64,000 nt of DNA from Cristatella mucedo (GCA_009760855.2 WPIO01000013.1:7090001-7154000); one strand, 5' to 3'. Counted from the stretch's first letter, positions 22,612 to 41,039 are shown. Numbers and translations are program-made. The notes: a model not told the origin generated them from the sequence alone.

Positions 22612-22954
22612 ATGGCCGAAGTAAAAGAAAATCAGCAGAGCGAACCGAAAATTCAGGTTATACCTACTGAAGATCCTAACGACGAAACCTGCCGGACATT
22701 TGTGCTTAACAAAGAGGACCACACGTTGGGGAATGCACTGCGCTACGTTATAATGAAAGACCCTGAGGTAGAGTTCTGCGGCTACAGTGTCCCACATCCA
22801 TCAGAAGAAAAGATAAACTTTCGTATACAGACCAAGGGTGAGCCGGCAGTAGATGTGCTCAAGAGGGGCTTGATGAATCTAAGGAGCTTGTGCGAACATG
22901 TGAATAAGACTTTCAAGAAGGCAGTAAAGCAGTACAAGCAAGCCTCTGAGCCAA
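22612..22954 (+). CDS. POLR1D: RNA polymerases I and III subunit RPAC2 (AC19)
   Basis: RPAC2 is the small alpha-like subunit that pairs with RPAC1 in the assembly platform of RNA polymerases I and III, which make rRNA and tRNA/5S RNA. From the ATG at 22612 the frame reads MAEVKENQ..., then the conserved core [40 protein letters not shown] and [20 protein letters not shown], which is the RPB11/AC19 dimerisation fold. An in-frame upstream ATG at 22525 would add a hydrophobic leader unlike the family, so I prefer 22612. The frame stays open to 23142, but from about residue 116 it becomes hydrophobic and unlike RPAC2. A GTAAGG donor at 22955 suggests a splice to a short last exon that I could not place. 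The gene is divergent from CK1-alpha. Confidence 0.92.
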
Positions 22955-23489
22955 GTAAGGTGCCACTCTATTATTCTGTCTTGCCGTTTATAACTTCGCG
23001 TATACTTTATGTATTGCTCCTATCAGCCCTGCACACACTGATCTACCATTGTTTGCTCTGTTTGCATGTATGCATTGCGAACCTGGCGGACTTAAAGTGC
23101 ACTCAACCTATGAAGGAAAGGAAGCATTCTGTTGTTAAGTGAGAAAATGCGCAAACATTTCAGAAGGCATAAGCGTAAAAAGAAAATGGCTTATTACTCT
23201 CACGTTTTACAGCTTAGTGGAAGCCGAGGCCCAGTTAGTCACGTGCTCAGTCCTGCTGTGAGAGTACGGGTGGCCTGCCCTCGCGAGCGTTTTCGTGTGT
23301 CGGGTTTTACGTGAGATTTTGGAGCTGCATGTTTTGTCAGGGCTTCTTTTGGGAAGTTTTCATTTGCAAAACTCTTGTTACTTGACACTATCACTATTTA
23401 AAAAGCAGCTGCCGATAACTGTCTGGTCTGTAGTATTGGAGTTGATGCAACAACGACCTACTTAGGAATGCAAACTTAGGTAGAGTCTC
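22955..23489. other. POLR1D downstream or intron sequence
   Basis: The POLR1D frame reads on to a TAA/TGA near 23142 but without family similarity. Probably intron plus 3' region. No other gene seen. Confidence 0.5.
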
Positions 23490-24735
23490 TCTGCTTGTTT
23501 TGGTCAGCAGCTTTTGATACTATCGATCACCAAGTCCTTCATGAGCGCCTCTCATCTCGCCTGGGCATCACTGGCACTGCATTGCAATCGTTCAGATACT
23601 ATCTCAGTGGGACTAGAGTATTGATGTGAATGGAGAAAGATCATCCGAGGAACCTTTAAAATATGGGGTACCTTAGGGCTCCGTGCTTGGTTCCATTCTT
23701 TTCACGATTTATACTCTTCCTCTTGCCGATGTGATAGCCAAGCACAATCTAGGCTTTTACTGCTATGCAGATGACACTCAGTTGAACCTTTGCTTTGATC
23801 CCTCCCAGTCCTCCAGCACGTCGAATTCTTTCAGCTCTGTTGCTGCATGTATTGACGACATCTGCACATGGAGGGCAAATTTGTTTAAATTGATTAATGA
23901 TAAAACCAACTTACTAGTTATGGACAAACCAAGTGTGATTTTGAAATTGGAAAGGCTAATGCTCAAAATCGGCTCTGCCAGCATATATCCTGTTGAATCT
24001 GCACAAAATCTAGGTTTCGTGTTCCAAAGTGACCTTTCATTAGACGACCACATCAGCTCCACAGTAAAGTCAGCCAACTTTCAGCTACATAACATTGCTA
24101 AAAGTAGGACTTTTTTTTTAGATAGGGACACCACATCTAAGTTGCCTTACAGCTGGTGCAAAACTCTGCAGCTAGGCTTGTCTATCATGAATGTCGCAGT
24201 TGCCACATCTCACCACTTCTCGCCGACCTGCACTGGCTCCCAGTCAAGCAGCGCATCGACTTAAAGGTTATGTCACTCACTTTTAAGTCCTTTCATTCTT
24301 TGTCTCCAGCCTACCCACCAGGCTAAGCATCGTGCCACCTGCTTTTCGGAATTTGTATACCCATACCTCGTACAAACCTCAAATCCTTTTGAGACTGCCT
24401 TTAGTTCGTATGCTCGCAAAAGCCTGGACCTCACTCCGACTTGTGTCACGACATTTTGTAAATTATCCACATTTAAAAAGAAACTAAAAGCGTATCTATT
24501 TATTACAACATTTAGTCGGTCCCTGTGATTCGTCCATTACGTGCTTATGCGTGCTGACACTAACCAAACTTGTATGCTGACCCTGTGCTTGTCACCTCTA
24601 ATCATGTTATTCTTGTTTATTGAGCATGCTACCACTAACTATTCGAACGTGCTTCCTCTGCAGCAATGTAAAGCGCCTAGAAAGAGATGGATTTATCTGA
24701 GGGTGCTATATCAAATTTATAACTATTATTAAGAA
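23490..24735 (+). mobile_element. LINE (CR1/L2-type) reverse transcriptase copy, family A
   Basis: The longest plus-strand copy. Conceptual pieces include FDTIDHQVLHERLSSRLGIT (finger/palm), a broken GVPQGSVLG-type region, LPLADVIAKHNL, the catalytic box CYADDTQL (near 23760) and [20 protein letters not shown]. The C-terminal region follows in other frames. It ends with CTTCCTCTGCAGCAATGTAA, AGCGCC, AGAAAGAGATGG and a short ATTATT tail. Frame breaks near 23620 and 24110 (an eight-T run) show it is dead. The YADD box identifies it as reverse transcriptase. Confidence 0.9.
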
Positions 24736-25184
24736 AAAGCTCTACGAAAACATCCGTACAGTGCAGTATGATTTCCAGACTGAGTCAAAAAGACGATGTC
24801 TTTAACTTAAATTAAAAATATTAACATTTTGACCACGTGAACAGCTGCCGATGTCGACTATTATTCTTGATGTACACTAACCCTCATGAGTGAAGACAAA
24901 ATCTGTACATAAGCATATGCAGGACTCAGAATTTGCATAAAGCATTGGTGAAGTGATCCAGCAAATCATGATCTGCATAAAAGAATGTGCTCTTTCTGGT
25001 ATGCATATCTAATGATTCGCATTTGTGCTGATATTCTACTTTAGCAGACCATCTTCGGCAAGGTTGAAACTAATAGGTGTCTCACAGTATGTGATTGCAT
25101 GTTGTTCCCCTAATAGGGAATAGAGATAGAGGTTATTATTCTAAGTTTTCAGCTTTGGACATAGTCGTGCTGTCATGATCATAG
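24736..25184. other. Intergenic, no feature recognised
   Basis: AT-rich, no coding or repeat match seen. Confidence 0.5.
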
Positions 25185-25375
25185 ATGCATGCTGTCACTA
25201 ACCATATTTGAAGGCTGATCCTGTGCATGTCACACATAACCATGTTATGCTTGTTGCCATTGAGCATGCTACCACTAGCCATTCTATCTTGCTTCCTCTG
25301 CAGTAAATGTAAAGTGCCTAGAAAGAGGCTAAGTTCTGAGGGTGCTATGTCAAATGTGTTGTTATAATGATTGGC
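25185..25375 (+). mobile_element. LINE family A 3' end
   Basis: Plus-strand 3' UTR with GCTGATCCTGTGCATGTCAC, GAGCATGCTACCACTA and the tail GTAAAGTGCCTAGAAAGAGG ... GGGTGCTATGTCAAATG. One arm of the inner stem is disrupted. Confidence 0.8.
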
Positions 25376-26221
25376 AAGATTAGTCTTGAATCAGTTCTCT
25401 CAACTAAGTGTCATATGTCGTATAATCTAATGGTAAAATACTTGATTCACATTGCCATAGCGATCGAAATTGTTTTTGAGCCTTTACAACAGTTTAGTTC
25501 TGTTCTTTGTCTCACAAGTTGGACCTGTTTTAATGATGCGTAAAATTAGTTGTGGCATGTGGACTGATTGTTGAATGATTATTGTTATCTTTGTCCATAC
25601 CCATATGATACTTAAACTGAAGTAATGTAAAAATTCTCATCTCAGCTCATCTGTGCAGCTTTTTTGCATTTGAGCATTTATTTGACTTTCACCCGAAACG
25701 AATAGACTGGTTCCCTCACGTATTGTATAGGGATGCTATCTGAACGAACCTAAATGTGTTTGATGATGCGTATATATGGATCTATGCATCTGCTGATGTG
25801 CAAACGGCGTAATTCTGTATTACGTAAGATGATTGAAGCTATGCTTTTGGCATGTTAATTTCACTAGCTCTTGCGTTGCGTTATAGGTGCTACCTGACAC
25901 TTGGAACAGAGAAAGAAATCAGAAACAGTATCTCGAGCTGCATGCGGCTCATTGTTAATCGTTATTCAATGTATTTTATGTGCCCTCGGTGGCTGTTACC
26001 ACAGTTAAATGTCTTTGTCGTTGCGCAAACATCACTCTGGCAGCTGTAGCTAGTTGCTTCTCGGGTCTTACAAAACTTGCAACAACACCGTGTTGAAGGA
26101 AGCGTGGTCTGCTCAAGTGCACAAGCTCCTCAGAAACAGATTGAGCAGTGGGCTGACAATGAGGATGTTGTTATGCTGCAGCAATGTCGTAGTAGCAATA
26201 CTGGTCATGTTGATCTGATCT
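25376..26221. other. Intergenic, no feature recognised
   Basis: Nothing recognised apart from short open frames. Confidence 0.5.
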
Positions 26222-26388
26222 TAGCTGATTAAACAGCCTCTTATTGTATAGCGACAGAAGAGCCTTTACGGCTATCACCACCGCTTGCAGTTGCGATAAA
26301 GAATCGCCCATCGCAGGAATCGAACCCACGACCTCGGGCCGAGGTCGTGAAAAGCAACCGCCTTACCCAGTGAACCATTACGGCTCAC
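26222..26388 (-). repeat. tRNA-derived SINE, family A
   Basis: Minus-strand copy: the head starts GGTGAGCCGTAATGGTTCAC, then GGTAAGGCGGTTGC and a B-box GGTTCGATTCC. The body TCTTCTGTCGCTATACAATA ends in GCTGTTTAATCAGCTA. It is close to the copies at 332 and 20027. Confidence 0.85.
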
Positions 26389-28194
26389 CTGATTAGTTCG
26401 GCTTTTTGTATACATGCTCTCTATTAAGTGAAGAATCGTTCACTGGTACCTTCTCTGCTTAAAGGGTCGATTTTGTGGAAGCCAGTCTTTATTGAGCTGG
26501 ATGTAGGCCCTTTACAAAATAACCAAACGGATTCATTCACTTTCACTTGCTGCAAGCTAAAAGTGATGCTAAATATGCAAAGGGCTTCGACAGCCACGTG
26601 GTGGTGGTGGTCAAATAAGATGTAGTTGGGTATACGAAGTGCCTTCTCTTCCTACATCATTCAGCAACCTTTGACGAGTGTAGACTTCTCTGATAAGGGG
26701 ATGGTTCTTTTGAATGCCTGTTTGTTACACAACTCGGTTGAAATGTGTCTTTATCACTCAGCCACCAATTAGTCACTCAGCAGCCAATCCGGGACTTTTG
26801 CTATGTTTCACATGTCGCTTACATAACTGAGGAACGTATTCATTGCAGCTATGTGCTTCAAAGCATTACTGCATAGACCTGCAGAAATTGCCAGACATAC
26901 AGTCACGAGGCTTAGACTAGTGACTTGTTTTTCCATTGAAGTTGACCAACAGCTGAAAGAGAATAGAACCATTTGATCATGCTTTCTTTATAGCACACTG
27001 CTGAATGCAATTGTCATGCTGGATTCGACGAGTTATTATGACAACTTTCCAGCATCATCCTACTCAAAATGTCAAATAATGCTCCTCATTGCCATACTTT
27101 TAAATATTATACCCGAGCTCAGCATGCACGACATCTCGTAGGATACAGCTGATCGTGGCCTAGTGACTTCTAGTTGCATCTACCCTTGACCTTACATTGA
27201 AAAGCCAAGGCAAAGAACACTTGTGCACAGCTATTACCAGCTAGGTCTTCAGGGTCCGAAAAGCTGGTGCCACAGCCAGTCCTCGAGAGCAGCAGTGAGG
27301 AAGGGGCTGGAGTAAGTCATTTCCTGGAGCCCTGCAACCGTAGAGACCTTTATCTGAGCCGGTATGGCATGCTAGCTTGCTAGCTTCCCACCGACATGGG
27401 CCGATGTGTCCTCGATTCACCCATCAATCCTGATGCTGCCCATCATACAGGGAGGCATGAGGATTGTTGGGATCCGTGCTAGGAACGTATTCGGCAGGTG
27501 GTATAAAAATTGTCAACTGAAACCAAACGAAAGTATACAGCAACAACGCTTCATAGGTAAGAAGAATTGCTAATACTTGTGCAGTCATTCGTACAAGTTG
27601 TTGAGGCCCTTGTTGATTTTTAGGGTGAATATGACAGCCGTGGAGTGGCTCCTGGCTTCACGGGGCAATCACTTATACTGCAATGTCATTGTGCAGCACC
27701 TAGAGCAGCACATTGACATAGCCGTATTGGAACCGAAGGTCAATATCACAGCGAGAAAGAGAGGCTAGCTAGAACGTGGCTAAAAAGATTATGGAGCCAG
27801 TCAGCGATCGCCAGCATTTAACTGACAAAGTTTCACCCTCACTGGCTCATAGCCAGGGATGTACGTTCTTTGGAGTGATGCAGTTTGAGGGCTGACCGTC
27901 CTTTTTAGATAAAGTTATTGAGTCGATTACTTTGTGACAGGTTTTACGATGGCGATGTAATAAGAAGTGATACATCTACTTCGTTTCAGTTGTTCGTGCT
28001 CAAATGAATTGGACCCGCTAACAGCCGGATGTTTTGATCGCGAGGGGGCGGCTTTTCCGATGACGTCACCGGCCAGCGTGCACGCTTGCGTTCGCCCGCT
28101 GTGTCTCGGTGAAACTCCCACAAGAGCTGCCGCCCCGTCACTGTTGTACATCAGTTGTACCGAAGGGAAGCTTGGTGCTTAGCGTGGCTACCGA
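26389..28194. other. Intergenic, no gene recognised
   Basis: Short open frames at 26428, 27577 and 27927-28182 show no domain. No known repeat family seen. Confidence 0.45.
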
Positions 28195-28685
28195 GAAAAG
28201 AACACCGAGAAAAGTTCTTACGCTGACCCATAAGGCCAGCTATGGCTTGGCTCCTTGAAATTCTCTACGAGCGCACCTGAAAACTAGCTGCACCAGTTTT
28301 AGCCTTCTCGTGCCCTCAGGTTCTCTATGGCAATAAATTACTGTTCCATTCCTCCGCTTAAAGACCGTTCGCAACAGAAGCTTTAGCTCTGCAGGTCCTA
28401 GACTGAGGAATTCACCTCCACAATTCTTACGCAACGACATCTGCTGCCGGCTAAGGCGTGACCTTTTCAGCCGTCCTAAGCTGCTGCCTCCATGCTACTC
28501 ACTATCTCAACTGCTGTCCTGACTCAGTTTGTTGCGTGAGGTGAAGTCTGTTGGCTACCGAATGCGTACAGAAAGCCGCTTAGGCTGTGCGTCCGCTATA
28601 CAAAACTCCCCTGTGTTACACCCACATAGTATTTGGGACTTTGTGGAGTTACAGACGGAGATACATTAAACTATATTACGTTGCT
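28195..28685 (+). mobile_element. LINE (CR1/L2-type), family B, 3' fragment
   Basis: Plus-strand match to the 3' part of the copy at 41050-41730: GCTTAAAGACCGTTCGCAAC, AGAAGCTTTAGCTCTGCAGG, TGCTGCCTCCATGCTACTCA and a terminal AGTTACAGACGGAGATACAT. It encodes decayed remains of the reverse-transcriptase C-terminus and has a different 3' end from family A. Confidence 0.85.
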
Positions 28686-29526
28686 CGCCTAATCATTCTA
28701 GAGCATTATGTTGGCTTCATGCCCTGCTGGGTATAAGAGGATTGCTAGCTTGCTGGCGGAGTTTTTCTTGTAATCTTCATTTGCTTAGATGATCTGAGAG
28801 GCGGCAAATGCAGGTTTAAATGACGGACACAATACATGGGTTGACTGCACGCAAGCCGTAATTTCGCTTACGAAGGGCCTGAGTTGAAGGGGAATATTTC
28901 CACCGACTCAAAGACCATCCGGAAGGAAGACTGCATTGCGAACACACTTAGGGTAAAAGAGAACCGCTAGTAAAGTACGGAAATTTTCTAACCTTGATAG
29001 GTGTGGCATAGTTTTTTTTTTATTAAATGACATGTAGAAAGCGCAAAGTAAGTCCTCGTGCGACGACCACAAAGAAAGCCGGTCGTTTCCTGCACGCATA
29101 TAAGACGACGAATAAAAGTCCTACTCGCAATAGCAAGATATATAAACCCGTACCTCAACATAAATTCTTCAATACTAGTGGTACCGCGTACGCTGTGCAT
29201 CCCAGGCAAGAAATTTAGCCACTGCGCCTGCCAGCTCGCCCAGCCCCTAGAGAACAAACAGCCTGGCTACTAGGGAGGCGACGCAATTGCCGCAAAACTG
29301 CGTGACTGCCCGATATTTGCATTTTATTAACTGACCGCGTAGTGGCGCGACGCAAATGGCTACGATTCAACGCGGTTTGCTACTACGATGGAGTGGTTGC
29401 TGAGACTACGCGTCCAACGCCAGGAGAAACGACGCCAAGCGGCGGCCAGTATGCGAGCGCTTTGGCGGGTACACCTGCTAGGACAAATGTAGCCAGGCAA
29501 CGATGGTATCCCAGGAGGCTTTTGAC
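28686..29526. other. Upstream flank of PLK, no gene recognised
   Basis: Overlapping 62-89 codon open frames on both strands between 28908 and 29574 show no domain. Confidence 0.45.
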
Positions 29527-29548
29527 CACGTGACTTACGTTGTCCAAT
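29527..29548 (+). promoter_or_regulatory. E-box and CCAAT box upstream of PLK
   Basis: A perfect CACGTG lies at 29527-29532 and a CCAAT at 29544-29548, about 90-110 bp before the PLK ATG. CCAAT boxes bound by NF-Y are typical of G2/M genes, including vertebrate PLK1. I do not see a convincing consensus CHR (TTYGAA) next to it; TTTAAA at 29563 is only similar. Confidence 0.4.
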
Positions 29549-29634
29549 AAAACGTGGCCTACGTTTAAAGGCACCGTTACAAACTGCCTACCCGCTGACT
29601 GGGCTTGGCTATACAGCTCACTGTTTAACCAAGA

Positions 29635-36376
<6,742 letters not shown>

Positions 36377-36582
36377 CCTTCGAGGAATCCCGTGTCTGTG
36401 CCGAACATTGACTTAAGCATCACCAAGATCTGGTGATGCTGGATACTTCAGCATGAGGCTTGTGGTCGTAAAGGATCGAACATCAAAGTGTTACATGTAT
36501 TCTATAGTAAGCTTTGGCTGCTAAGTTATGATACCGCAGTGCCATAGTCAGCCTGCTCATAACTTCCCATAAGTCCTGTACA

Positions 36583-36588
36583 AATAAA
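36583..36588 (+). terminator. Poly(A) signal of PLK
   Basis: AATAAA 207 bases after the PLK stop codon, in the expected position for the cleavage signal. Confidence 0.6.
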
Positions 36589-37029
36589 GACCCGCGAGTA
36601 AGTTTTCGTTGGTCTGCTGCGGTATGCATCAGATTGTACCTACTTATTAACTGATGCAATAGGAGACTTCCTATATTGACAGCAAACGACGCTGCTTAAG
36701 GATATAGCTTTTATGTGCCATCATCAATCACGTGCAAACTTGTTGCATGTGTCTATTTACGTCACGGGACTCGTAGCAGTGAACAGAATGTTTGGTGTTC
36801 TGGCTGCAGTTAAGCGAATTTTTATATAGAGGCATTTATGGATATGATGTAAACTGCACATCGTGGAGCAGCACTCTTCTGCTTGCTGTCGTTAATGCAG
36901 ATGAGATATATTTGAGCGTGGCTACTCAGCACCAAGAAATGCAGCATTGCCTCATTTCTTTCAATAGCAGGCTCATCAGCATCAAGTAATGAGATATATG
37001 CACTCAAACTAATCCTGCTGAAAAATACT
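36589..37029. other. Intergenic downstream of PLK
   Basis: AT-rich, no coding or repeat match seen. Confidence 0.5.
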
Positions 37030-38060
37030 AAGACATGTGCATAGCACCAGAATACAATCTATCTCTAGGCACTTCATGTATGGTGTTAGGAGAGGTGTCA
37101 AGATGGTTAGTGATATCGCCTGCAGTGTCAGCGCTCGCTTTTAGTTTGTTAGTTTGGTTTTTTAATGTCAAGTCATGCGGTGTAGGGTGAGATAGTCATG
37201 AGGCTTTGGGAGCGTACGGCTAGGAGCCTACGACATACGTCACGGTCTACAAAGCATTTGTGGTTTATTTGAACCACTGCTAAACGACTTTGTCAAAGAG
37301 TGGGTGGTACGATACCTGGCCTGATAGGGAAGTATTTCGGGATGGTAGGCTGGAGCAAAAGAATGAAGGAACCTGAAAGTAACAAAAACGTTGAAGTTGA
37401 CACACTACTTGATTGAGAGCTAGTGCAGGTTGCTAAGTAATGGTGCAATGTGGCAAATGGGACATGCACGACAGACGAACCTAAGCGCCTAGGAAGAGAT
37501 TGAGTTCTCTGAGGGCACTTTATCAAGTGCATTATTATTATTATTACTATTAGCTGCCAAGTTTTTCACCAATTGTAGGTGGCTTGTATTGCATAAGTCG
37601 GAGGATCTAGGGGTGATGAGTAGAAGTGATGTCAGTAGTAGGTTGAATTTGTAACCCAAGGAGGTGCACATTTTTACAGAGCTGATAGCTGAAACTAGTC
37701 AGACATGACTGTTGATCTGATGTGGTTGTTCAGTGAAAGATCACTTGAAAATAGGACACTCAGCTTTCGTGCAGAGGCTACAGGATAATAAGGATGTGGC
37801 AGTCGAGCCCCTTTTGAGCGATAGCTTATCTTACCACTAAGTAGCACTTGGTTTGCCCATTGTTAGTAAGTTTTTATCGTCATTCAATTTGACAAAGTTT
37901 GTTGCTATCTACTAGCGAATTTCAGTAGTACATGCAGCGAAGGAGGTGAGAGTTTGACGTGCTGGATGGCTGGGAAGGATTACAGCACAGGCACAGTTGT
38001 GTGTCGTATGCATAAAAATGAAAGCCTATATTGTGCTTCATGATTGCATTGGCAAGAGAA
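37030..38060 (-). mobile_element. LINE family A copy interrupted by a second tail
   Basis: Minus-strand reverse-transcriptase remnants from the 3' end (about 37040) to the region encoding the DDT-type box (about 38000, matching 9700). A plus-strand family A 3' tail with (ATT)n at 37475-37551 is inserted in the opposite orientation. Confidence 0.75.
37475..37551 (+). mobile_element. Opposite-strand LINE family A tail
   Basis: CCTAAGCGCCTAGGAAGAGA, TTGAGTTCTCTGAGGG, CACTTTATCAAGTGC and ATTATTATTATTACTATT on the plus strand, inside the minus-strand copy. Confidence 0.75.
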
Positions 38061-38813
38061 GAAAACAAAACAGTTTTTATTTGCTTGCGTTCAATGTAAT
38101 TAGTTTACCCTTCGGTTTAAATACTGCCTCATTATGATACTCTTGCCTTTAGCAGAGGTAGGTGAGAATAGCATTGCATTCTCAGTCGAGAAGACTTGTA
38201 AGTTGTTTTTAATCCAGTAAGGATATAATTGATTAGTCCCGAGAACATTACCTATGCCTGAGCCGGAAGTTATAGTAGTGTTTCCATATTGCTCAAGACA
38301 ATCTGAAGACCATGTTTCATAAATCCGCCTACTGCGATAAGGGGTTAGATGCAGATGCATGCTCGAGCTCAAGCGTCGGTGGAAATGTATTACATGCTCA
38401 GGTTCACAATGCTGCACTTAACACTGCATCCATGCTAGTTAGCACTAAGCACTTAAAACAGTTTTTGTGTCGAGACCCGAGGTTGATACTCGATAGGCAG
38501 TCATCCAGATTGGAGAGAACTGCTCTCATATGTCCTCTGCGATATAAATCGTGCTCTGCTCACGACAGTCATATCTTGTTGTCGAGTACACCAACCCATC
38601 TGCTAGTGCCTTATTATAAAGGCTGGAAGTCGTGCATGAAAATAATAGCTGACATCTTGACGTGATGCTACAAAATACATGAACTTGGCAGGACGAACTT
38701 GGCAGCCGGTACCAATACATTGGCACTCCCAAACATTTGCAACGTTATGATAGTGTATTATGCAAACTTGACTGCTGATCTGATTATGCAAACTTGACTG
38801 CTGATCTGATTTA
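38061..38813. other. Intergenic, no gene recognised
   Basis: Open frames of 105 and 117 codons lie on opposite strands at 38100-38665. No domain recognised. A 22-base direct repeat (TTATGCAAACTTGACTGCTG core) occurs at about 38757 and 38785. Confidence 0.45.
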
Positions 38814-39420
38814 ATAATGATAATAATAATGCACTTGATAAAGCGCCCTCAGAGAACTCAATCTCTCTCTAGGCGCTTTACATTTTCGGCAAAGGGAAAT
38901 GCAATTGAATGGTGAGTAAAATCATGCTTGACAAACAAACAGAATGAATAACATGGTTAAGGGTGACATGCACAGGGTCAGCATGCAAATGTGGTTAGTG
39001 GCAGCATGCACAGTGTCAGCACGCATTAGCGAATGGTCTTTTTTGGAAAAGGACGCGTACATTTTAGGCAGAGGCTCCAGGGGAGATGCTTGCATATACA
39101 TTCTTTGAGACTTGAGTTTCAAAGTCTTGAGTGACATTTGGCTTGCCAATAACTACTAGATTAGTCTTGTAATTCCATTTAAGCAAATTAGCTGAAGTCC
39201 TAGTTGAGCATTAGCAAACGAATTACGAGTGAGTGAGCCATTCTGAGAAGGCTTCCAAGGATCAAAGCACAGGCAGGACTGACTGCCGTCTGCAATGAAA
39301 GCAAAGATCGAGCTGGGCGACAATGTCGGCAAGAGGGAGAGTGTATATTTCGAGCAGATGGATATTGCAAGAGGGATACCTAGCTCATTTCCCTGAGGTA
39401 TCATACTTCAATAGCTTACT
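38814..39420 (-). mobile_element. LINE family A copy, internally deleted
   Basis: A well kept minus-strand 3' end with AAT tail (38814-39030) joins directly to the region upstream of the reverse-transcriptase active site (39050-39404, reading SIFAFIADGSQSCLCFDPW, in which YADD is degraded). The middle of the element is missing. Confidence 0.8.
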
Positions 39421-39459
39421 GGATGACAGGCGGCAGTTAACGACTGCAATCTAAGACGG

Positions 39460-39512
<53 letters not shown>
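39460..39512. repeat. (CT)n(CA)n microsatellite
   Basis: Seven CT units followed by about 20 CA units. Confidence 0.95.
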
Positions 39513-39514
<2 letters not shown>

Positions 39515-39579
39515 AGCCACTGTAATGCCAGCGATGTTCAGACTGAGCGATAGGATGTTAAGAAGGACTTGGTGATTAT

Positions 39580-39705
39580 GATACATTTTTTATAGTGGCC
39601 ACAGAGAACTAAATCTCTTTCTAGGCACTTTACATTTGCAGCAAAGGAAGCATGATCGAATTGGTAGCATTTCTAATACCGAAAGAGGCCTAGAGATACA
39701 GCAAG
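39580..39705 (-). mobile_element. LINE family A 3' tail, diverged
   Basis: Minus-strand tail with AGAGAACTAAATCTCTTTCT, AGGCACTTTACATTTGCAGC and GGAAGCATGATCGAATTGGT. Confidence 0.7.
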
Positions 39706-39749
39706 AGCAGAGTCATTAGCGTAGTCAACGTGCCCGGGAAAGTTGTTAG

Positions 39750-40045
39750 GCCCAGGCACTAGTGTTGCGTTCTCGGTCCTTTGCTGTTCTTAATTTATGC
39801 TCGAGCCTCTCACGAAAGAGAACCGGGGCCCTTCGGCCCTGCTATCACTTCTTTGCTGGCGATAATCAGCTGTGTTTGTCATTTAAGCTGTTGGAACCTG
39901 GTGCAGCGACGAATAGACTGAATTACAGACATGCCTTCCAGACATCGATACTGGATGTCGGCCAGTTTCCTTACACTAAACGAAGACAAACCCAAACTCC
40001 TACGCATAAGCCACCCCAAGTGCCATTTTGCGATCTTCATCGCCA
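39750..40045 (+). mobile_element. LINE family B reverse transcriptase fragment
   Basis: Plus-strand frames give remnants of the active-site region of a CR1/L2-like reverse transcriptase: a VLGPLLF-like start, a decayed YADD (AGDNQLCLSFKLLEPGAATN) and a following ASILDVGQF-type stretch. It probably belongs with the family B C-terminal part at 41040-41730. Confidence 0.6.
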
Positions 40046-40061
40046 GCTCGGAACTTGCGTA

Positions 40062-40150
40062 ATAATAGTAATAATAATGCACTTGATAAAGCACCCTCGG
40101 AGAACTCAAGTCTCTTTCTAGGCGCTTTACATTTGCTGCAAAGGTAAGCT
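40062..40150 (-). mobile_element. LINE family A 3' tail
   Basis: Minus-strand hairpin tail with an AAT run, inserted next to the family B fragment. Confidence 0.8.
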
Positions 40151-40677
40151 ATTTCATAACTGCTTAAGCTTTGAAAACTTCATTAGGAAAACAGCTTACA
40201 ACTAGGCATCACCTTTAATCTCCGTATAAGATTAGGAGCAAGAACTGGCACCGGAGAATTCTATAAGTCAAAGCAGAGCCTTCATAGCAACTTAAAACAA
40301 TTAATACGCAAGAGCTTGTAACATCTTGCGCTAGCTACTTGTTGCACAATGACAGCCAAGATGCCACTCCTGCCAATATTATTTTTTTGACGTAGCATGC
40401 AATTTGAGGCGATCAATTTTTTAACGCACTAAATATGACTGACTTCTGGACTGACCAATCAGGAGAGCTACTCGGGAATTGACATCTTCACGAGGTGATT
40501 ATCCTACTGAATCGAAGCTGAGTGAAGGGGAACGCGTGTCCTGGGTGGGCACTGTCGTTGTCTGTATTACCAGTCATCCTCGGGACCGGGCGCACTATCG
40601 GTGACTTCAAAATGGTCATTGAGCAGGACTCTTATTCAGGCACGGCTGAAATCATTCCTCTCGAAAGGTGATCGATT

Positions 40678-40974
40678 TTGCTCGTACAGCCACCTCGTCT
40701 GCAACGACCTGCTGAGCCTCCAGCTGAACCGATAAGGGAAAGGACAATTTCGAGGAGAAGACGGCAAAAGAGAACGGCTGCCTATCGACTGCGGTTGGGA
40801 GTGTCGGTTGACACTTTTCGACTCTTGATGAAGCGTGGATTGGCTTATCGGCAAGTCAAAGTCGATGACAAGTTGAAAGAGTCTCCCAATCAGGCCAACT
40901 TCCTCGAGCTCACCCGCAACGTCGTCGTTCGAGAAGGCTCCGCAAAACGCGACGATGACGCTCTGCCATATTAA
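40678..40974 (+). CDS. Unrecognised 98-codon open frame, basic
   Basis: ORF starting at a TTG/ATG-like position with a strongly basic block (RERTISRRRRQKRTAAYRLR) and a C-terminal VDDKLKESPNQANFLELTRN. There is no match to a domain I know. It lies between the two halves of LINE family B and could be part of that element's 5' region, a different element or chance. No splice sites were evaluated with confidence. Confidence 0.2.
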   Translation: MLVQPPRLQRPAEPPAEPIRERTISRRRRQKRTAAYRLRLGVSVDTFRLLMKRGLAYRQVKVDDKLKESPNQANFLELTRNVVVREGSAKRDDDALPY

Positions 40975-41039
40975 AACGCTCTGCCAAAACGCTCTCCCAT
41001 GTTGTCCACGCTTACGCCCAGCTCACTGGCCAACACCTT

